DNA of 64,000 nucleotides from Brachybacterium faecium DSM 4810 (GCA_000023405.1 CP001643.1:2356001-2420000); one strand, 5' to 3'; positions 35,591 through 46,100 are shown, counted from the first letter of the stretch. The notes: generated by a model not told the origin, from the sequence alone. Numbers and translations: made by a program.

Positions 35591-37366
35591 ATGCAGACCC
35601 ATACCTACGACGTGGTGATCGTCGGTGCCGGCGGTGCCGGCATGCGCGCCGCCCTCGAGTCCTCGAAGCGGGCTCGCACCGCCGTCGTCACGAAGCTCTA
35701 CCCCACCCGCTCCCACACCGGCGCGGCCCAGGGCGGCATGTGCGCCGCCCTCGCCAACGTCGAGGACGACAACTGGGAGTGGCACACCTACGACACCGTC
35801 AAGGGCGGTGACTACCTCGTCGACCAGGACGCCGCGGAGGTGATGGCCAAGGAGGCCATCGACGCCGTGCTCGACCTCGAGAAGATGGGCCTGCCCTTCA
35901 ACCGCACCCCCGAGGGCAAGATCGACCAGCGCCGCTTCGGCGGCCACACCCGCGACCACGGCGAGGCGCCGGTGCGCCGCTCCTGCTATGCCGCGGACCG
36001 CACCGGCCACATGATCCTGCAGACGCTCTACCAGAACTGCGTGAAGCAGGACGTGGAGTTCTTCAACGAGTACTACGTGCTCGACGTGCTCATGACCGGC
36101 GACCCCCGCACCGACGAGGGCGTGCGCGCCTCCGGCGTGGTCACCTACGAGCTGGCCACCGGCGAGATCCACGTCTTCAAGGCGAAGTCCGTGGTGTTCG
36201 CCTCCGGCGGGTTCGGCAAGATCTTCAAGACCACCTCGAACGCCCACACCCTCACCGGTGACGGCCCCGCGATGGCATTCCGCCGCGGCATCCCGCTCGA
36301 GGACATGGAGTTCTTCCAGTTCCATCCCACCGGCCTGGCCGGGCTCGGCATCCTCCTGTCCGAGGCGGCCCGCGGCGAGGGCGGCATCCTGCGCAACAGC
36401 GACATGGAGCGCTTCATGGAGCGCTACGCACCCACGCTCAAGGACCTCGCCCCGCGCGACGTGGTGGCGCGGGCGATGGCGAACGAGGTGCGTGAGGGCC
36501 GCGGCGCAGGCCCGAAGAAGGACTACGTCTACCTCGACCTCACCCATCTGGAGCCCTCGCACATCGATGCGAAGCTGCCGGACATCACCGAGTTCGCGCG
36601 CACCTACCTGGGCGTCGAGCCCTACACGGACCCGATCCCGGTGTTCCCCACCGCGCACTACGGCATGGGCGGCATCCCCACCAACATCCGCGGCGAGGTG
36701 CTGCGCAACGCGACCGACGTGATCCCCGGCCTGTACGCCGCCGGGGAGACCGCCTGCGTCTCGGTGCACGGCGGCAACCGCCTGGGCACCAACTCGCTGC
36801 TGGACATCAACGTGTTCGGCCGTCGCGCCGGCATCGCCGCCGCGGAGCACGCGGACGAGGTGGACATGCCCGAGCTGCCCGAGGACGTCGAGCTGCCCAC
36901 CGTCGAGCTGCTGCAGCGCCTGCGCGATCGCCCGGCCACCGAGGATCGCATCGCCGACATCCGCCTCGAGCTGCAGGAGCTCATGGACGCGAACGTCCAG
37001 GTGTTCCGCACCGACGAGACCTGCCGCCGCGCGCTGGCCGGCATCGCCGAGCTCAAGAAGCGGTACGAGACCGTCGCCATCCAGGACAAGGGCCGCCGCT
37101 ACAACCTGGACCTGATGGAAGCGGTCGAGCTCGGCTTCCTGCTCGACCTCGCGGAGATCGTCGCCCTCGGCGCGCTGCACCGCAAGGAGTCCCGCGGCGG
37201 TCATTTCCGCGAGGACTTCGAGAACCGCGATGACGTCAACTTCCTCGAGCACACCATGGCCTACCGCACCCTCCCGGACGAGGAGGGCATCGAGGGCACC
37301 CCGATCCGCCTGGGCACCAAGCCCGTCGTGATCACCCGTTACGAGCCGAAGGAGCGCACGTTCTGA
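35591..37366 (+). CDS. sdhA: Succinate dehydrogenase flavoprotein subunit
   Basis: Catalytic subunit oxidising succinate to fumarate, 591 residues. FAD-binding [19 protein letters not shown]; the covalent flavin His in [12 protein letters not shown]; active-site [15 protein letters not shown]; quinone/carboxylate residues in [13 protein letters not shown]; and [13 protein letters not shown]. Start ATG 35591 with a GGAG upstream at longer than usual spacing. sdhB follows with a TGATG junction (overlap of one base). Complete and ordinary. Confidence 0.98.
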   Translation: MQTHTYDVVIVGAGGAGMRAALESSKRARTAVVTKLYPTRSHTGAAQGGMCAALANVEDDNWEWHTYDTVKGGDYLVDQDAAEVMAKEAIDAVLDLEKMGLPFNRTPEGKIDQRRFGGHTRDHGEAPVRRSCYAADRTGHMILQTLYQNCVKQDVEFFNEYYVLDVLMTGDPRTDEGVRASGVVTYELATGEIHVFKAKSVVFASGGFGKIFKTTSNAHTLTGDGPAMAFRRGIPLEDMEFFQFHPTGLAGLGILLSEAARGEGGILRNSDMERFMERYAPTLKDLAPRDVVARAMANEVREGRGAGPKKDYVYLDLTHLEPSHIDAKLPDITEFARTYLGVEPYTDPIPVFPTAHYGMGGIPTNIRGEVLRNATDVIPGLYAAGETACVSVHGGNRLGTNSLLDINVFGRRAGIAAAEHADEVDMPELPEDVELPTVELLQRLRDRPATEDRIADIRLELQELMDANVQVFRTDETCRRALAGIAELKKRYETVAIQDKGRRYNLDLMEAVELGFLLDLAEIVALGALHRKESRGGHFREDFENRDDVNFLEHTMAYRTLPDEEGIEGTPIRLGTKPVVITRYEPKERTF

Positions 37367-38127
37367 TGACTGCCGTCGCTGAGAAGCCCGAGGCCGCCTC
37401 CGGGGCCGAGGAGATCCCGTCGTTCCAGGTCACCCTGCGCATCTCGCGCTTCGACCCGGACAGCTCCAAGGGTGCCCGCTGGGAGGACTTCACCGTCACG
37501 ATGCACGGCACCGACCGCGTGCTGGACGCCCTGCACGAGATCAAGTGGCACGTGGACGGATCGCTGACCTTCCGCCGCTCGTGCGCTCACGGCATCTGCG
37601 GCTCGGACGCGATGCGGATCAACGGCCGCAACCGTCTGGCCTGCAAGACGCTGCTGAAGGACCTCGACATCGACAAGCCCATCACCGTCGAGCCGATCAA
37701 GGGCCTGCCGGTGGAGAAGGACCTGATCGTCGACATGGAGCCGTTCTTCGACTCCTACAAGGAGATCATGCCGTTCCTCGTGGCCGGTGGGCAGGAGCCC
37801 AGCCGCGAGCGGCTGCAGTCCGCCGAGCAGCGCGAGCGCTTCGACGACACCACCAAGTGCATCCTCTGCGCCGCGTGCACCTCCTCATGCCCGGTGTTCT
37901 GGACCGACGGGCAGTACTTCGGCCCGGCCGCGATCGTCAACGCCCACCGCTTCATCTTCGACTCGCGCGATGACGCCGGGGAGCAGCGACTGGAGATCCT
38001 GAACTCCAAGGAGGGTGTGTGGCGCTGCCGCACCACCTTCAACTGCACCGAGGCGTGCCCGCGCGGCATCCAGGTGACCAAGGCGATCGCCGAGGTCAAG
38101 CAGGCCGTCATCACCGGCCGCATCTGA
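37366..38127 (+). CDS. sdhB: Succinate dehydrogenase iron-sulfur subunit
   Basis: Electron-transfer subunit of complex II, 253 residues with all three clusters: [2Fe-2S] in SCAHGICGSDAM and the later CK, [4Fe-4S] in CILCAACTSSCPVFW, and [3Fe-4S]/second motif in CRTTFNCTEACPRGI. The N-terminal extension of about 20 acidic residues is not part of the fold. Start ATG shares its A with the sdhA stop. Three hairpins follow the stop. Confidence 0.97.
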   Translation: MTAVAEKPEAASGAEEIPSFQVTLRISRFDPDSSKGARWEDFTVTMHGTDRVLDALHEIKWHVDGSLTFRRSCAHGICGSDAMRINGRNRLACKTLLKDLDIDKPITVEPIKGLPVEKDLIVDMEPFFDSYKEIMPFLVAGGQEPSRERLQSAEQRERFDDTTKCILCAACTSSCPVFWTDGQYFGPAAIVNAHRFIFDSRDDAGEQRLEILNSKEGVWRCRTTFNCTEACPRGIQVTKAIAEVKQAVITGRI

Positions 38128-38128
38128 T

Positions 38129-38197
38129 CACCTCGAGGTGACGCCCCGAAGCGTCACCAGAACGGCCGGGCGCCCCTCGACGGGCCCCGGCCGTTCT
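38129..38197 (+). terminator. Nested hairpins after sdhB
   Basis: A 12-bp palindrome cacctcgaggtg (38129-38140), a 7-bp stem gtgacgc/gcgtcac (38138-38157), and a perfect 12-bp stem agaacggccggg/cccggccgttct (38159-38170 with 38186-38197). No U-tract. Likely transcription end of the sdh operon. Confidence 0.65.
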
Positions 38198-38473
38198 GCG
38201 TCGGGGCCCGGCTGTCCTGTCGCGACGCACCGCCGGCGCTGCTGCCCGGCCGTGGCGGTGCTGCGCCGGTCCTGCCGGCCGGCCGGGGCGGTGCTGCGCC
38301 GTGTCCCGCCCGCCGCGCAGACAGAAGTGCGCTGAGCACCGATGTGAAAGCTCATCATCGGTGCTCAGCGCACTTCTGCGTCGACCCCAGCCCGGGATCG
38401 ACCGCGGGCATGTGTCGACGGTGGCGGCGCTCCCCCGCGGCGGTCGGCAGCCGCCGGTCGCCGGTCGGCGGGG
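38198..38473. repeat. Repeat-rich gap between sdhB and xthA with a perfect 23-bp inverted repeat
   Basis: No gene is seen. A 15-bp unit ggcggtgctgcgccg occurs twice near 38253-38300. Then cagaagtgcgctgagcacc... (38322-38344) is perfectly complementary to 38356-38378 with an 11-base loop (tgaaagctcat). Such a long perfect stem between convergent genes could be a terminator or an intergenic repeat element. Confidence 0.8.
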
Positions 38474-39295
38474 TCAGGAGTAGCTGATCACCAGCGGGGC
38501 GTGGTCGGACCAGCGGGTGTCGTAGCTGGGCGCCCGATCGACCTGCGCCGAGGTCGCCCGGGCCGCGAGATCCTCGGTGGCCAGCTGGTAGTCGATCCGC
38601 CAGCCGGCGTCGTTGTCGAAGGCCTTGCCGCGCTGCGACCACCAGGTGTACGGCCCGGGGCCGTCGCCGTGGAGGGCGCGGTGGACGTCCACGAATCCGG
38701 CGTCGGTGGTGAGGCGGTCGAGGTAGGCGCGCTCCTCGGGGAGGAACCCGGCGGACTTCAGGTTGCCCTTCCAGTTCTTGATGTCCCATTCGGTGTGGGC
38801 GATGTTGATGTCCCCGGTGAGCGCCACGTGCCCACCGGCCGCACGGAGCTGCTCGAGCCGCAGCATCATCGCATCGAGGAAGGCGTACTTGTCGGTCATC
38901 GTCTGCGGCTTCTCGGTGTTGCCGGAGTGCATGTAGCAGGAGATGACGGTGAGGGTGCGGCCGTCGCCGAACGGGTCGGCGAGGTCGCTCTCGATCCAGC
39001 GGCCCGTGTGGCTGTCGCCCTCGACGCCGGGCAGTCCGCAGCGCATGGCGTCCAGATCGACGTCCTCCCGGGAGGAGCGCACGGCGATCGCGACCCCGGC
39101 GCGGCCCTTGAGCTGCGAGGCCTCCCCCGCGATGCTCCAGCCCTCGCCCACCAGACCGGCCAGCAGCTCCTCGGGGGCGCGCACCTCCTGGAGGGTGATG
39201 ACGTCGGCGGAGGTGGCGGCGAGCCAGTCGCCCATCCCCTTCCGCGCGGCGGCACGCAGGCCGTTGACGTTGACGGTGGCGATGGTGAAGGTCAC
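38474..39295 (-). CDS. xthA: Exodeoxyribonuclease III (AP endonuclease)
   Basis: DNA repair nuclease of the ExoIII/APE1 family, 273 residues. Catalytic motifs: [21 protein letters not shown] (metal Glu), [17 protein letters not shown] (Asp-x-Asn) and the terminal [10 protein letters not shown] (Asp-His). Start GTG at 39295 overlaps the folD stop as GTGA. It is the last gene of the glyA-folD-xthA unit; a strong hairpin separates glyA from folD. Confidence 0.95.
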   Translation of the reverse strand: MTFTIATVNVNGLRAAARKGMGDWLAATSADVITLQEVRAPEELLAGLVGEGWSIAGEASQLKGRAGVAIAVRSSREDVDLDAMRCGLPGVEGDSHTGRWIESDLADPFGDGRTLTVISCYMHSGNTEKPQTMTDKYAFLDAMMLRLEQLRAAGGHVALTGDINIAHTEWDIKNWKGNLKSAGFLPEERAYLDRLTTDAGFVDVHRALHGDGPGPYTWWSQRGKAFDNDAGWRIDYQLATEDLAARATSAQVDRAPSYDTRWSDHAPLVISYS

Positions 39296-40191
39296 GCGGA
39301 CACCTCGATCCCGGCGGCCCGCTCGGCCGCCTCGACGACGTTCTTCATGAGCAGTGCACGGGTCATGGGCCCGACACCGCCGGGGTTGGGGCTGAGCCAG
39401 GCGGCGACCTCGGAGACGCCGGGGGCGACATCACCGACCAGGCGGGCCTTGCCTCCCTCGGGATCCTCCTGCCGCGAGACGCCGACGTCCAGCACGATCG
39501 CGCCGGGCTTGACGTCCTCGGGCCGGACCAGGTGCGCGACGCCGGCGGCGGCGACGATCACATCGGCGCGGCGCAGGTGCTCGGGCAGGTCCGTGGTGCC
39601 GGTGTGGGTGAGGGTGACGGTCGCATTGATGCTGCGACGGGTCATGAGCGCGCCGATCGAGCGGCCGACGGTCACTCCGCGCCCGATCACCACGACGTCC
39701 TTGCCCGTGAGGTCGATGTCGTGGCGCAGGAGCAGCTCGATCACGGCGCGCGGCGTGCAGGGCAGCGGGGTGTGGATCGGCGTGTAGGCGTTGAGCACCA
39801 GGCGGCCGAGGTTCATGGGGTGCAGGCCGTCGGCGTCCTTGGCGGGGTCGATCCGCTCGAGGATCGCGTCGGTGTCGATCTGATCGGGCAGCGGCAGCTG
39901 GACGATGTACCCGGTGCACTCCGGATCGGCGTTCAGCTCGTCGACGACAGCTTCCACCTCCTGCTGGCTCGCGTCGGCCGGCAGGTGCTTCTGGATCGAG
40001 TGGAGACCGATCTGCTCGCTGTCACGATGCTTGCCGCGCACATAGGCGGCGCTGCCCGGGTCGTCCCCGACCAGCACGGTGGCGAGGCCGGGGCGTCGCT
40101 GACCGGCGTCGACGAGGCGCGCGACCCGTTCGGTCAGCTCCTCCTTGATCGCCTTCGCGGTGGCCTTGCCGTCGAGGATCTGTGCCGTCAT
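39292..40191 (-). CDS. folD: Methylenetetrahydrofolate dehydrogenase/methenyltetrahydrofolate cyclohydrolase FolD
   Basis: Bifunctional one-carbon enzyme, 299 residues. [16 protein letters not shown] contains the catalytic Tyr and Lys; [10 protein letters not shown] and [14 protein letters not shown] are the two FolD signatures; [18 protein letters not shown] is the NADP loop; and [15 protein letters not shown] ends the fold. Start ATG at 40191 follows AAGGAG. Placed directly after glyA, which supplies methylene-THF, so the pair forms one metabolic unit. Confidence 0.97.
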   Translation of the reverse strand: MTAQILDGKATAKAIKEELTERVARLVDAGQRRPGLATVLVGDDPGSAAYVRGKHRDSEQIGLHSIQKHLPADASQQEVEAVVDELNADPECTGYIVQLPLPDQIDTDAILERIDPAKDADGLHPMNLGRLVLNAYTPIHTPLPCTPRAVIELLLRHDIDLTGKDVVVIGRGVTVGRSIGALMTRRSINATVTLTHTGTTDLPEHLRRADVIVAAAGVAHLVRPEDVKPGAIVLDVGVSRQEDPEGGKARLVGDVAPGVSEVAAWLSPNPGGVGPMTRALLMKNVVEAAERAAGIEVSA

Positions 40192-40261
40192 GGCGCTCCT
40201 TGGGTCGTGGGGGACGGTCGGGCGGAGGTCGCGGGGCCGCGGCCCTCCGGAGGGGAAGCCG

Positions 40262-40293
40262 GCGGGGCCCGGCGCCGAGGTGCCGGGCCCCGC
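40262..40293 (-). terminator. Hairpin between glyA and folD
   Basis: Perfect 12-bp stem gcggggcccggc/gccgggccccgc with an 8-base loop, just after the glyA stop. No U-tract; possible attenuating terminator. Confidence 0.55.
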
Positions 40294-40301
40294 AGGTCCT
40301 C

Positions 40302-41570
40302 TCAGTACTGCTGGAGGTCGGCGTACAGCGGCTTCGCCTCGGCGAGGGCTGCGGTGCGCGCACGGAGCGTCTCGATGTCGGCGCCGCCGGTGAGGGTCAG
40401 GGCGATGACGTCGGCGACCTCGGTGAACTCTGCGGCGCCGAAGCCGCGGGTGGCCAGCGCCGGGGTGCCGATCCGCAGGCCGGAGGTGACCCGGGGCGGG
40501 CGCGGGTCGTTGGGCACCGCGTTGCGGTTGACGGTGATGCCGGCCTCGTGGAGGCGGTCCTCGGCCTGCTGGCCGTCGAGCTCGCTGTCCACGAGGTCCA
40601 CCAGCACGAGGTGCACGTCGGTGCCGCCGGAGATCACCTTGACGCCGGCCGCCTTCGCGTCCTCCGCCTGGAGGCGCTCGGCGATGATCCGCGCACCCTC
40701 GAGGGTGCGGGCCTGGCGGTCCTTGAAGTCCTCGGAGGCGGCGACCTTCAGCGCGACGGCCTTCGCGGCGATGACGTGCATGAGCGGGCCACCCTGCTGG
40801 CCGGGGAACACGGCCGAGTCGATCTTCTTGGCCCACTTCTCGGTGCACAGGATCATGCCGGAGCGGGGGCCGCCGATCGTCTTGTGGATGGTGGTGGAGA
40901 CCACGTCCGCGTAGGGCACGGGGTTGGGGTGCAGGCCGGCGGCGACGAGCCCGGCGAAGTGCGCCATGTCCACCCAGAGGGCGGCGCCGACCTCGTCGGC
41001 GATCTCCCGGAACTTCGCGAAGTCGAGCTGGCGGGTGTAGGCGGACCAGCCGGCGACGATCACCTTGGGCTGCTCGGCCACGGCCAGCTCGCGCACCTTG
41101 TCCATGTCGATGAGGCCGGTGCCGGGCTCGGTCTCGTAGGCGACGATGTCGTAGAGGCGGCCGGAGAAGTTGATCTTCATGCCGTGGGTGAGGTGGCCGC
41201 CGTGTGCGAGGGAGAGGCCCATGAGCTTGTCCCCGGGGCGGGCCAGGGCGTGCATCACCGCGGCGTTCGCGGAGGCGCCCGAGTGGGACTGCACGTTGGC
41301 GTGCTCGGCGCCGAAGAGCTCCTTCGCCCGGTCGATCGCGATCTGCTCGGCGACGTCGACCTCCTCGCAGCCGCCGTAGTAGCGCCGGCCCGGGTAGCCC
41401 TCGGCGTACTTGTTCGTCAGCACCGATCCCTGCGCCTGCAGCACCGCCCGGGGGACGAAGTTCTCGCTGGCGATCATCTCGAGCGTGCGCTGCTGGCGTG
41501 CCAGCTCGCGGTCGAGCACCTGGGCGATGTCCGGGTCGAGAGCGTCGATGGACTGGTCGAGGACGTTCAC
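40302..41570 (-). CDS. glyA: Serine hydroxymethyltransferase
   Basis: PLP enzyme interconverting serine and glycine with THF, 422 residues. Motifs: [58 protein letters not shown], and the PLP lysine in [15 protein letters not shown]. Start GTG at 41570 is preceded by AGGAGG at 4-base spacing, the same arrangement as the carboxylase beta gene. A TAAGAT box lies at 41624-41629, giving a leader of about 50 bases. Confidence 0.97.
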   Translation of the reverse strand: MNVLDQSIDALDPDIAQVLDRELARQQRTLEMIASENFVPRAVLQAQGSVLTNKYAEGYPGRRYYGGCEEVDVAEQIAIDRAKELFGAEHANVQSHSGASANAAVMHALARPGDKLMGLSLAHGGHLTHGMKINFSGRLYDIVAYETEPGTGLIDMDKVRELAVAEQPKVIVAGWSAYTRQLDFAKFREIADEVGAALWVDMAHFAGLVAAGLHPNPVPYADVVSTTIHKTIGGPRSGMILCTEKWAKKIDSAVFPGQQGGPLMHVIAAKAVALKVAASEDFKDRQARTLEGARIIAERLQAEDAKAAGVKVISGGTDVHLVLVDLVDSELDGQQAEDRLHEAGITVNRNAVPNDPRPPRVTSGLRIGTPALATRGFGAAEFTEVADVIALTLTGGADIETLRARTAALAEAKPLYADLQQY

Positions 41571-41623
41571 AGGGCCTCCTGCAGGGACGGGGCGGGGCGA
41601 GACGGCATGGGTGCCGCCCGGCC

Positions 41624-41629
41624 ATCTTA
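41624..41629 (-). promoter_or_regulatory. Candidate -10 box for glyA
   Basis: TAAGAT on the minus strand in the 173-bp gap before glyA. I looked in this gap for a glycine or THF riboswitch and saw none. Confidence 0.35.
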
Positions 41630-41743
41630 GGACGGCGCGGCGGGATGCCGCGGACGGGATCAGAGTTCGTCGGCGCCCGCGGCGGCGGCGATGCGGGGGG
41701 GGCTCAGGCGGCGCCGTGCGCGGGTGCCGGGGCGGCGGCGATG

Positions 41744-42867
<1,124 letters not shown>

Positions 42868-42871
<4 letters not shown>

Positions 42872-43341
42872 GCGGCGCCCTCGCCCTCCGTCGCCGCGGG
42901 GGCGGGCAGGGCGATCGTCGCGCGAGAGCGGCCGAGCACCTTGGTGTCGTCGACCTCGGCGGTGAGATCCACCCGCGCGGTGCCCGCCGCCTCGTCGATC
43001 GCTCCGACCACGGCGACGACCTCGAGGGTGACGCTCCCGATGGCCGGGACCGGGAGCGGGTTCGTGAAGCGGGTCGTGTAACCGCGCACCAGGGTGGGGT
43101 CGCCGAGCGCGTCGAGCAGCCCGGTGATCGCGGTGCCCATGGTGAGCATGCCGTGGGCGATGACGCCGGGCAGCCCGGCCTCGGTCGCGACGGCGTCGTT
43201 GTAGTGGATGGGGTTGAAGTCCCCGGAGGCGCCGGCGTATCGCACGAGGGTGTCGCGGCTGATCTCGTGGCGGGTGCGGGCGAGCTCCTGGCCGACGGTC
43301 AGGGCGGTGAGGTCGACGGGGGCGGCGGGGGTGGCGGTCAT
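42868..43341 (-). CDS. MaoC-type (R)-hydratase/dehydratase, HadB-like subunit
   Basis: 157-residue hotdog-fold dehydratase. The hydratase 2 motif GDFNPIHYNDAVATEAG carries the catalytic Asp and His, followed by GVIAHGMLTMG. In mycobacteria the HadA-HadB pair performs the beta-hydroxyacyl-ACP dehydration step; here the neighbouring 149-residue HadA-like protein lacks that motif and would be the structural partner. Start ATG at 43341; the stop overlaps murB. The actual acyl substrate is inferred. Confidence 0.9.
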
Positions 43342-43432
43342 ATCTGCTCCAGAGTTCCGGGGAGGCGGGCGGGAGGTCTGCCGCGCGGGCCGGGTGCGCC
43401 GGGGAGGGCGCTGCGGGCGGCGGCGGTGCGGC

Positions 43433-43882
43433 TCAGTCGCCGCGGACGACGAGCATGCTGCGCACGGCGGCGACCTCGGCCCCGCTCTCGTCGGCGAGGT
43501 CCACGCGGGTGGTGATCATGGAATGGCCGCCGGCGGCGCGCACCGACTCGACGGTGAGGGTGGGCACGAGCCGGTCCCCGGCGACGACGGCCCGGTGGAG
43601 GGTGAAGGTCTCCTCGCCGTGGACCACGCGGGAGAAGTCGATCCCGGCGGCGGGGTCCTCGATGTACTGCGCCTCGGTGGCCTGAGCGAGGGAGACCAGG
43701 AAGGTGGGCGGGGCGATCACATCGGCGTGCCCGGCGCGGCGTGCGGCCTCCGGGTCGGTGTGCAGCGCGGAGGAGGCGCCGGTGGCGCGCGCGAACTCGG
43801 CGATCTTCGCGGCCGAGATCGTGTGCAAGGGGCCTGCCGGGTAGGTGTGGCCGGCGAAGGCGGGATCGGGGGTGGTGGGCAT
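43433..43882 (-). CDS. MaoC N-terminal-like dehydratase partner, HadA-like subunit
   Basis: 149-residue hotdog protein matching the FAS1-like/MaoC N-terminal family: ISAAKIAEFARATGASS, DVIAPPTFLVSLAQATEAQ, and VVHGEETFTLHRAVVAGD. No catalytic Asp-x-x-x-x-His motif, as expected for the non-catalytic subunit of a HadAB-type heterodimer. Start ATG at 43882. A 91-bp gap separates it from the HadB-like gene. A strong terminator upstream cuts it off from rpmG, so it should have its own promoter. Confidence 0.87.
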   Translation of the reverse strand: MPTTPDPAFAGHTYPAGPLHTISAAKIAEFARATGASSALHTDPEAARRAGHADVIAPPTFLVSLAQATEAQYIEDPAAGIDFSRVVHGEETFTLHRAVVAGDRLVPTLTVESVRAAGGHSMITTRVDLADESGAEVAAVRSMLVVRGD

Positions 43883-44004
43883 GACGTCTCCCGAGGTCGG
43901 GTCGGCCGGGGCCGACGGGTGCGAACCCCTCGATCATCTCACCGCCGGTGCGGCGGGCGAGGGAGGTGGGGCGGGCTCATGTTCTCCGACCCCGCCCGGA
44001 CATG

Positions 44005-44040
44005 ACGAAGGCCACCCGGACGGTGCCGGGTGGCCTTCGT
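44005..44040 (-). terminator. rpmG terminator hairpin
   Basis: Perfect 15-bp stem acgaaggccacccgg/ccgggtggccttcgt with a 6-base loop, 20 bases downstream of the rpmG stop. Confidence 0.75.
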
Positions 44041-44059
44041 GGACGTGCCGTGGACTCGC

Positions 44060-44230
44060 TCAGCGGGTCTCGCGGTGTGCCGTCTGCTTGCCGCAGGTCG
44101 GGCAGAACTTCGAGAGCTCGAGCCGATCCGGGGTGTTGCGGCGGTTCTTCTTGGTGATGTAGTTGCGCGCCTTGCAGTCGACACACGCCAGGGTGATCTT
44201 GGGACGCACGTCAGAGCTCTTGCTCGCCAC
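44060..44230 (-). CDS. rpmG: 50S ribosomal protein L33 (zinc-binding form)
   Basis: 56-residue large-subunit protein, not on the usual long-ORF list because of its size. It begins [20 protein letters not shown] and retains both Cys pairs (CVDC and CPTC), so this is the zinc-containing C+ paralogue. The core [19 protein letters not shown] is typical L33. Start GTG at 44230 with AGAGG six bases upstream. It lies just downstream of tRNA-Met and is probably in the same transcript. Confidence 0.95.
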   Translation of the reverse strand: MASKSSDVRPKITLACVDCKARNYITKKNRRNTPDRLELSKFCPTCGKQTAHRETR

Positions 44231-44327
44231 GGTTCGCCTCTTTCGTCCGGGTGGCGCGCCCGGCGGCGCACCTCGTGGGTCCCCGTGCTCGGGGGATGTG
44301 GATTCTGCACTCCGGTGATGACCGGTG

Positions 44328-44404
44328 TGGTACCGAGGGCGGGGATCGAACCCGCGACCTCACGATTATGAGTCGTGCGCTCTGACCGTCTGAGCTACCC
44401 CGGC
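44328..44404 (-). tRNA. tRNA-Met (CAT)
   Basis: 77 nt including an encoded CCA. Acceptor GCCGGGG pairs with CCTCGGT (two G-U), anticodon loop CTCATAA, T-arm GCGGGTTCGATCCCCGC. Anticodon CAT; I call elongator Met, but a CAT-bearing Ile2 cannot be fully excluded from the fold alone. Confidence 0.9.
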
Positions 44405-44416
44405 ATGACCGATGAA

Positions 44417-44446
44417 GCGGCCCGATCTCGAATGAGACCGGGCCGC
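44417..44446 (-). terminator. Hairpin between tRNA-Thr and tRNA-Met
   Basis: 13-bp stem with one mismatch (gcggcccgatctc/gagaccgggccgc), 4-base loop. Either a terminator of the tRNA-Thr transcript or a processing signal in a tRNA-Tyr/Thr/Met/rpmG precursor. Confidence 0.5.
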
Positions 44447-44458
44447 CGCATCCATCAG

Positions 44459-44531
44459 AGCCCTGAAAGGGAATCGAACCCTTGACCTTCTCCTTACCAT
44501 GGAGACGCTCTGCCGACTGAGCTATCAGGGC
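44459..44531 (-). tRNA. tRNA-Thr (GGT)
   Basis: 73 nt without encoded CCA. Acceptor GCCCTGA pairs with TCAGGGC, anticodon stem-loop CTCCATGGTAAGGAG gives GGT, T-arm AAGGGTTCGATTCCCTT. Confidence 0.95.
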
Positions 44532-44616
44532 AACCCGGTGAACCTTACCCGCCTCCTTGCCCGGAGGCAATTCGGGGGGTGGCCCCGGTGCTTCGGATCA
44601 CATGGACCCTCCGCAG

Positions 44617-44698
44617 TGGCAGATGAGGGATTCGAACCCACGTAGGCAATGCCAGCTGATTTACAGTCAGCTCCCTTTGGCCGCTCGGGTAATCTGCC
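44617..44698 (-). tRNA. tRNA-Tyr (GTA)
   Basis: 82 nt class II tRNA with a long variable arm. Acceptor GGCAGAT pairs with ATCTGCC, anticodon loop CTGTAAA gives GTA, T-arm GTGGGTTCGAATCCCTC. No encoded CCA. Confidence 0.95.
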
Positions 44699-44759
44699 AT
44701 GACTGCTTCCCTCGCCCACCCGACCGAGGTCCGGTGGCCGCTGGAAGCGGACCTGGAAC

Positions 44760-44789
44760 AGCATACCGGCGCCGCGCCGCCGATGCGAA
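44760..44789 (-). promoter_or_regulatory. Promoter of the tRNA-Tyr/Thr/Met-rpmG cluster
   Basis: On the minus strand TTCGCA (44784-44789), an 18-base spacer, and TATGCT (44760-44765), about 62 bases upstream of tRNA-Tyr. It is the best matched -35/-10 pair in this region. Confidence 0.45.
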
Positions 44790-44894
44790 CCCAGAGGGGC
44801 TGTTCGGCGCATGAAGAGCGTCACAGCTGCTCCGGGTGCCCCCGGACACTGAGCATGCACCCGCCCGCGCGGGTGCCCGAAGGAAGGAACCACC

Positions 44895-45383
44895 GTGGCA
44901 GATTCGTCGTTCGACATCGTCAGCAAGCTCGACCATCAGGAGGTCGACAACGCGGTCAACCAGGCCGTGAAGGAGGTCCATCAGCGCTACGACTTCCGCA
45001 ACACGGGAGCGACGCTCAACCTCGGGGCGGACGAGATCGTCATGACCGCCAACGCGGAGGAGCGGGTGCTCGCCGTGCTGGATGTGCTGCAGTCGAAGCT
45101 GATCCGTCGCGGCATCTCGCTCAAGTCGCTCGAGGTGGGCGAGCCCAAGCAGTCCGGCAAGGAGGTGCGCCTCGTGGCGGCGCTCAAGGAGGGCATCAGC
45201 ACCGAGGACGCCAAGAAGATCGCCAAGCTGATCCGCGAGGAGGGCCCCAAGGGGGTCAAGCCCCTGATCCAGGGCGACGAGCTGCGGGTCTCCTCGAAGA
45301 AGCGCGACGACCTCCAGGCGGTCATCGCCCTGCTCAAGGGCAAGGACCTCGACGTGGCGCTGCAGTTCATCAACTACCGCTGA
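44895..45383 (+). CDS. YajQ family nucleotide-binding protein
   Basis: 162-residue UPF0234/YajQ protein, a cyclic-di-GMP or nucleotide binder in characterised relatives. Typical family segments: [64 protein letters not shown] and LQFINYR at the end. Start GTG at 44895 with AGGAAGGA upstream and a small hairpin (gcacccg/cgggtgc) directly before it. Divergent from the tRNA cluster. Function in this organism unknown. Confidence 0.93.
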   Translation: MADSSFDIVSKLDHQEVDNAVNQAVKEVHQRYDFRNTGATLNLGADEIVMTANAEERVLAVLDVLQSKLIRRGISLKSLEVGEPKQSGKEVRLVAALKEGISTEDAKKIAKLIREEGPKGVKPLIQGDELRVSSKKRDDLQAVIALLKGKDLDVALQFINYR

Positions 45384-45445
45384 GTCCCGCCGGCCGGCGG
45401 CGTGGGGGCGGCGCGCCCGGCCGGTGCTGCCCACCCACACACGAC

Positions 45446-45480
45446 GAAGGCCTCGCACCCACCCAGGGTGCGAGGCCTTC
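45446..45480. terminator. Bidirectional terminator between yajQ and WXG100 gene, copy 1
   Basis: Perfect 15-bp stem gaaggcctcgcaccc/gggtgcgaggccttc with a 5-base loop. It serves yajQ on the plus strand and the WXG100 unit on the minus strand. Confidence 0.75.
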
Positions 45481-45499
45481 CTCGCGAGGAACCGGGAAC

Positions 45500-45769
45500 T
45501 CAGCCCTGGTTCGAGGTGACGTCCTGCTCCTCCGCGTGCTGCGTGAGCTCCTTGCCCTTGGCCTCCAGACCGTTCACCAGCTCAGCCACCGGCCCGCTCA
45601 GGAAGCTGTTCCACTCATCCCGGTACGCGTCATAATCCGGACCGACCCACTCCACCGAGTTCACGAGCTGCGTGACCCCATCGATCAGCTCCAGAATCTG
45701 CGAACCCGCCTCAGTCACGCCCTGCGCAACCTCGCGACCCTCCTCCGGATTCATACCCTTGAACGCCAT
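45500..45769 (-). CDS. WXG100 family type VII secretion target (89 aa), copy 1
   Basis: Small helical-hairpin protein of the WXG100 family. It starts MAFKGMNPEEGREVAQ, the turn motif is SVEWVGPDYDAYRDEW (W-V-G near residue 42), and the C-terminal helix runs to KGKELTQHAEEQD. No YxxxD/E export signal is visible in the tail. Second gene of a two-gene unit, 70 bp after its partner, with GGAAGGGG before ATG 45769. The protein is identical to the one at 46498-46767. Presumed heterodimer partner of the 86-aa protein and substrate of the FtsK/EccC ATPase nearby. Confidence 0.9.
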   Translation of the reverse strand: MAFKGMNPEEGREVAQGVTEAGSQILELIDGVTQLVNSVEWVGPDYDAYRDEWNSFLSGPVAELVNGLEAKGKELTQHAEEQDVTSNQG

Positions 45770-45804
45770 GACCTACCCCTTCCGCCCCCAACCAGGGACC
45801 GCAC

Positions 45805-45810
45805 AACCTA
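45805..45810 (-). promoter_or_regulatory. Candidate internal -10 box before the 89-aa WXG100 gene, copy 1
   Basis: TAGGTT on the minus strand, downstream of a pyrimidine-rich run (TTCTTTTTTCTTTTC) and a short 5-bp hairpin overlapping the previous stop. Could allow separate expression of the second gene. Confidence 0.3.
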
Positions 45811-45839
45811 CGAAAGAAAAGAAAAAAGAACCCTGAAGA

Positions 45840-46100
45840 TCAGGAAGACGCCTCACGCTGCTGCGAAGCATTCTGCGACGCACGGTTCGAGAAATCACCG
45901 CACTGCTGCACAACCTGCTGCACCATCTGACCGAGCGCATCCGAGAACTCGCTGACATAGCGATCACGGTCCTCACCCGTCCAGTCGAAGCTCTGCACAC
46001 GATCCGCGATCTGCTGGAAGATACGCTGCGCATCCTCGCCGACCTGCTGGATCTGCTGCCCCATCTGCTCCACAGACTCCGGGGTCATGCCCTTCTTCAT
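45840..46100 (-). CDS. WXG100 family type VII secretion target (86 aa), copy 1
   Basis: WXG100 protein with the turn SFDWTGEDRDRYVSEF (W-T-G near residue 40) between two amphipathic helices rich in Gln. Start ATG at 46100 (MKKGMTPESVEQM) is chosen because GGAGG lies 5 bases upstream; the frame extends 20 residues further without a ribosome binding site. Upstream gene of the pair. Protein identical to the copy at 46838-47098. No YxxxD/E tail motif seen, so export may depend on another partner. Confidence 0.9.
   Translation of the reverse strand: MKKGMTPESVEQMGQQIQQVGEDAQRIFQQIADRVQSFDWTGEDRDRYVSEFSDALGQMVQQVVQQCGDFSNRASQNASQQREASS

Noticed and set aside
41571-41743. A glycine or THF riboswitch upstream of glyA
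   Set aside because: No recognisable conserved core or tandem aptamer layout; just a TAAGAT box and a GC-rich leader.
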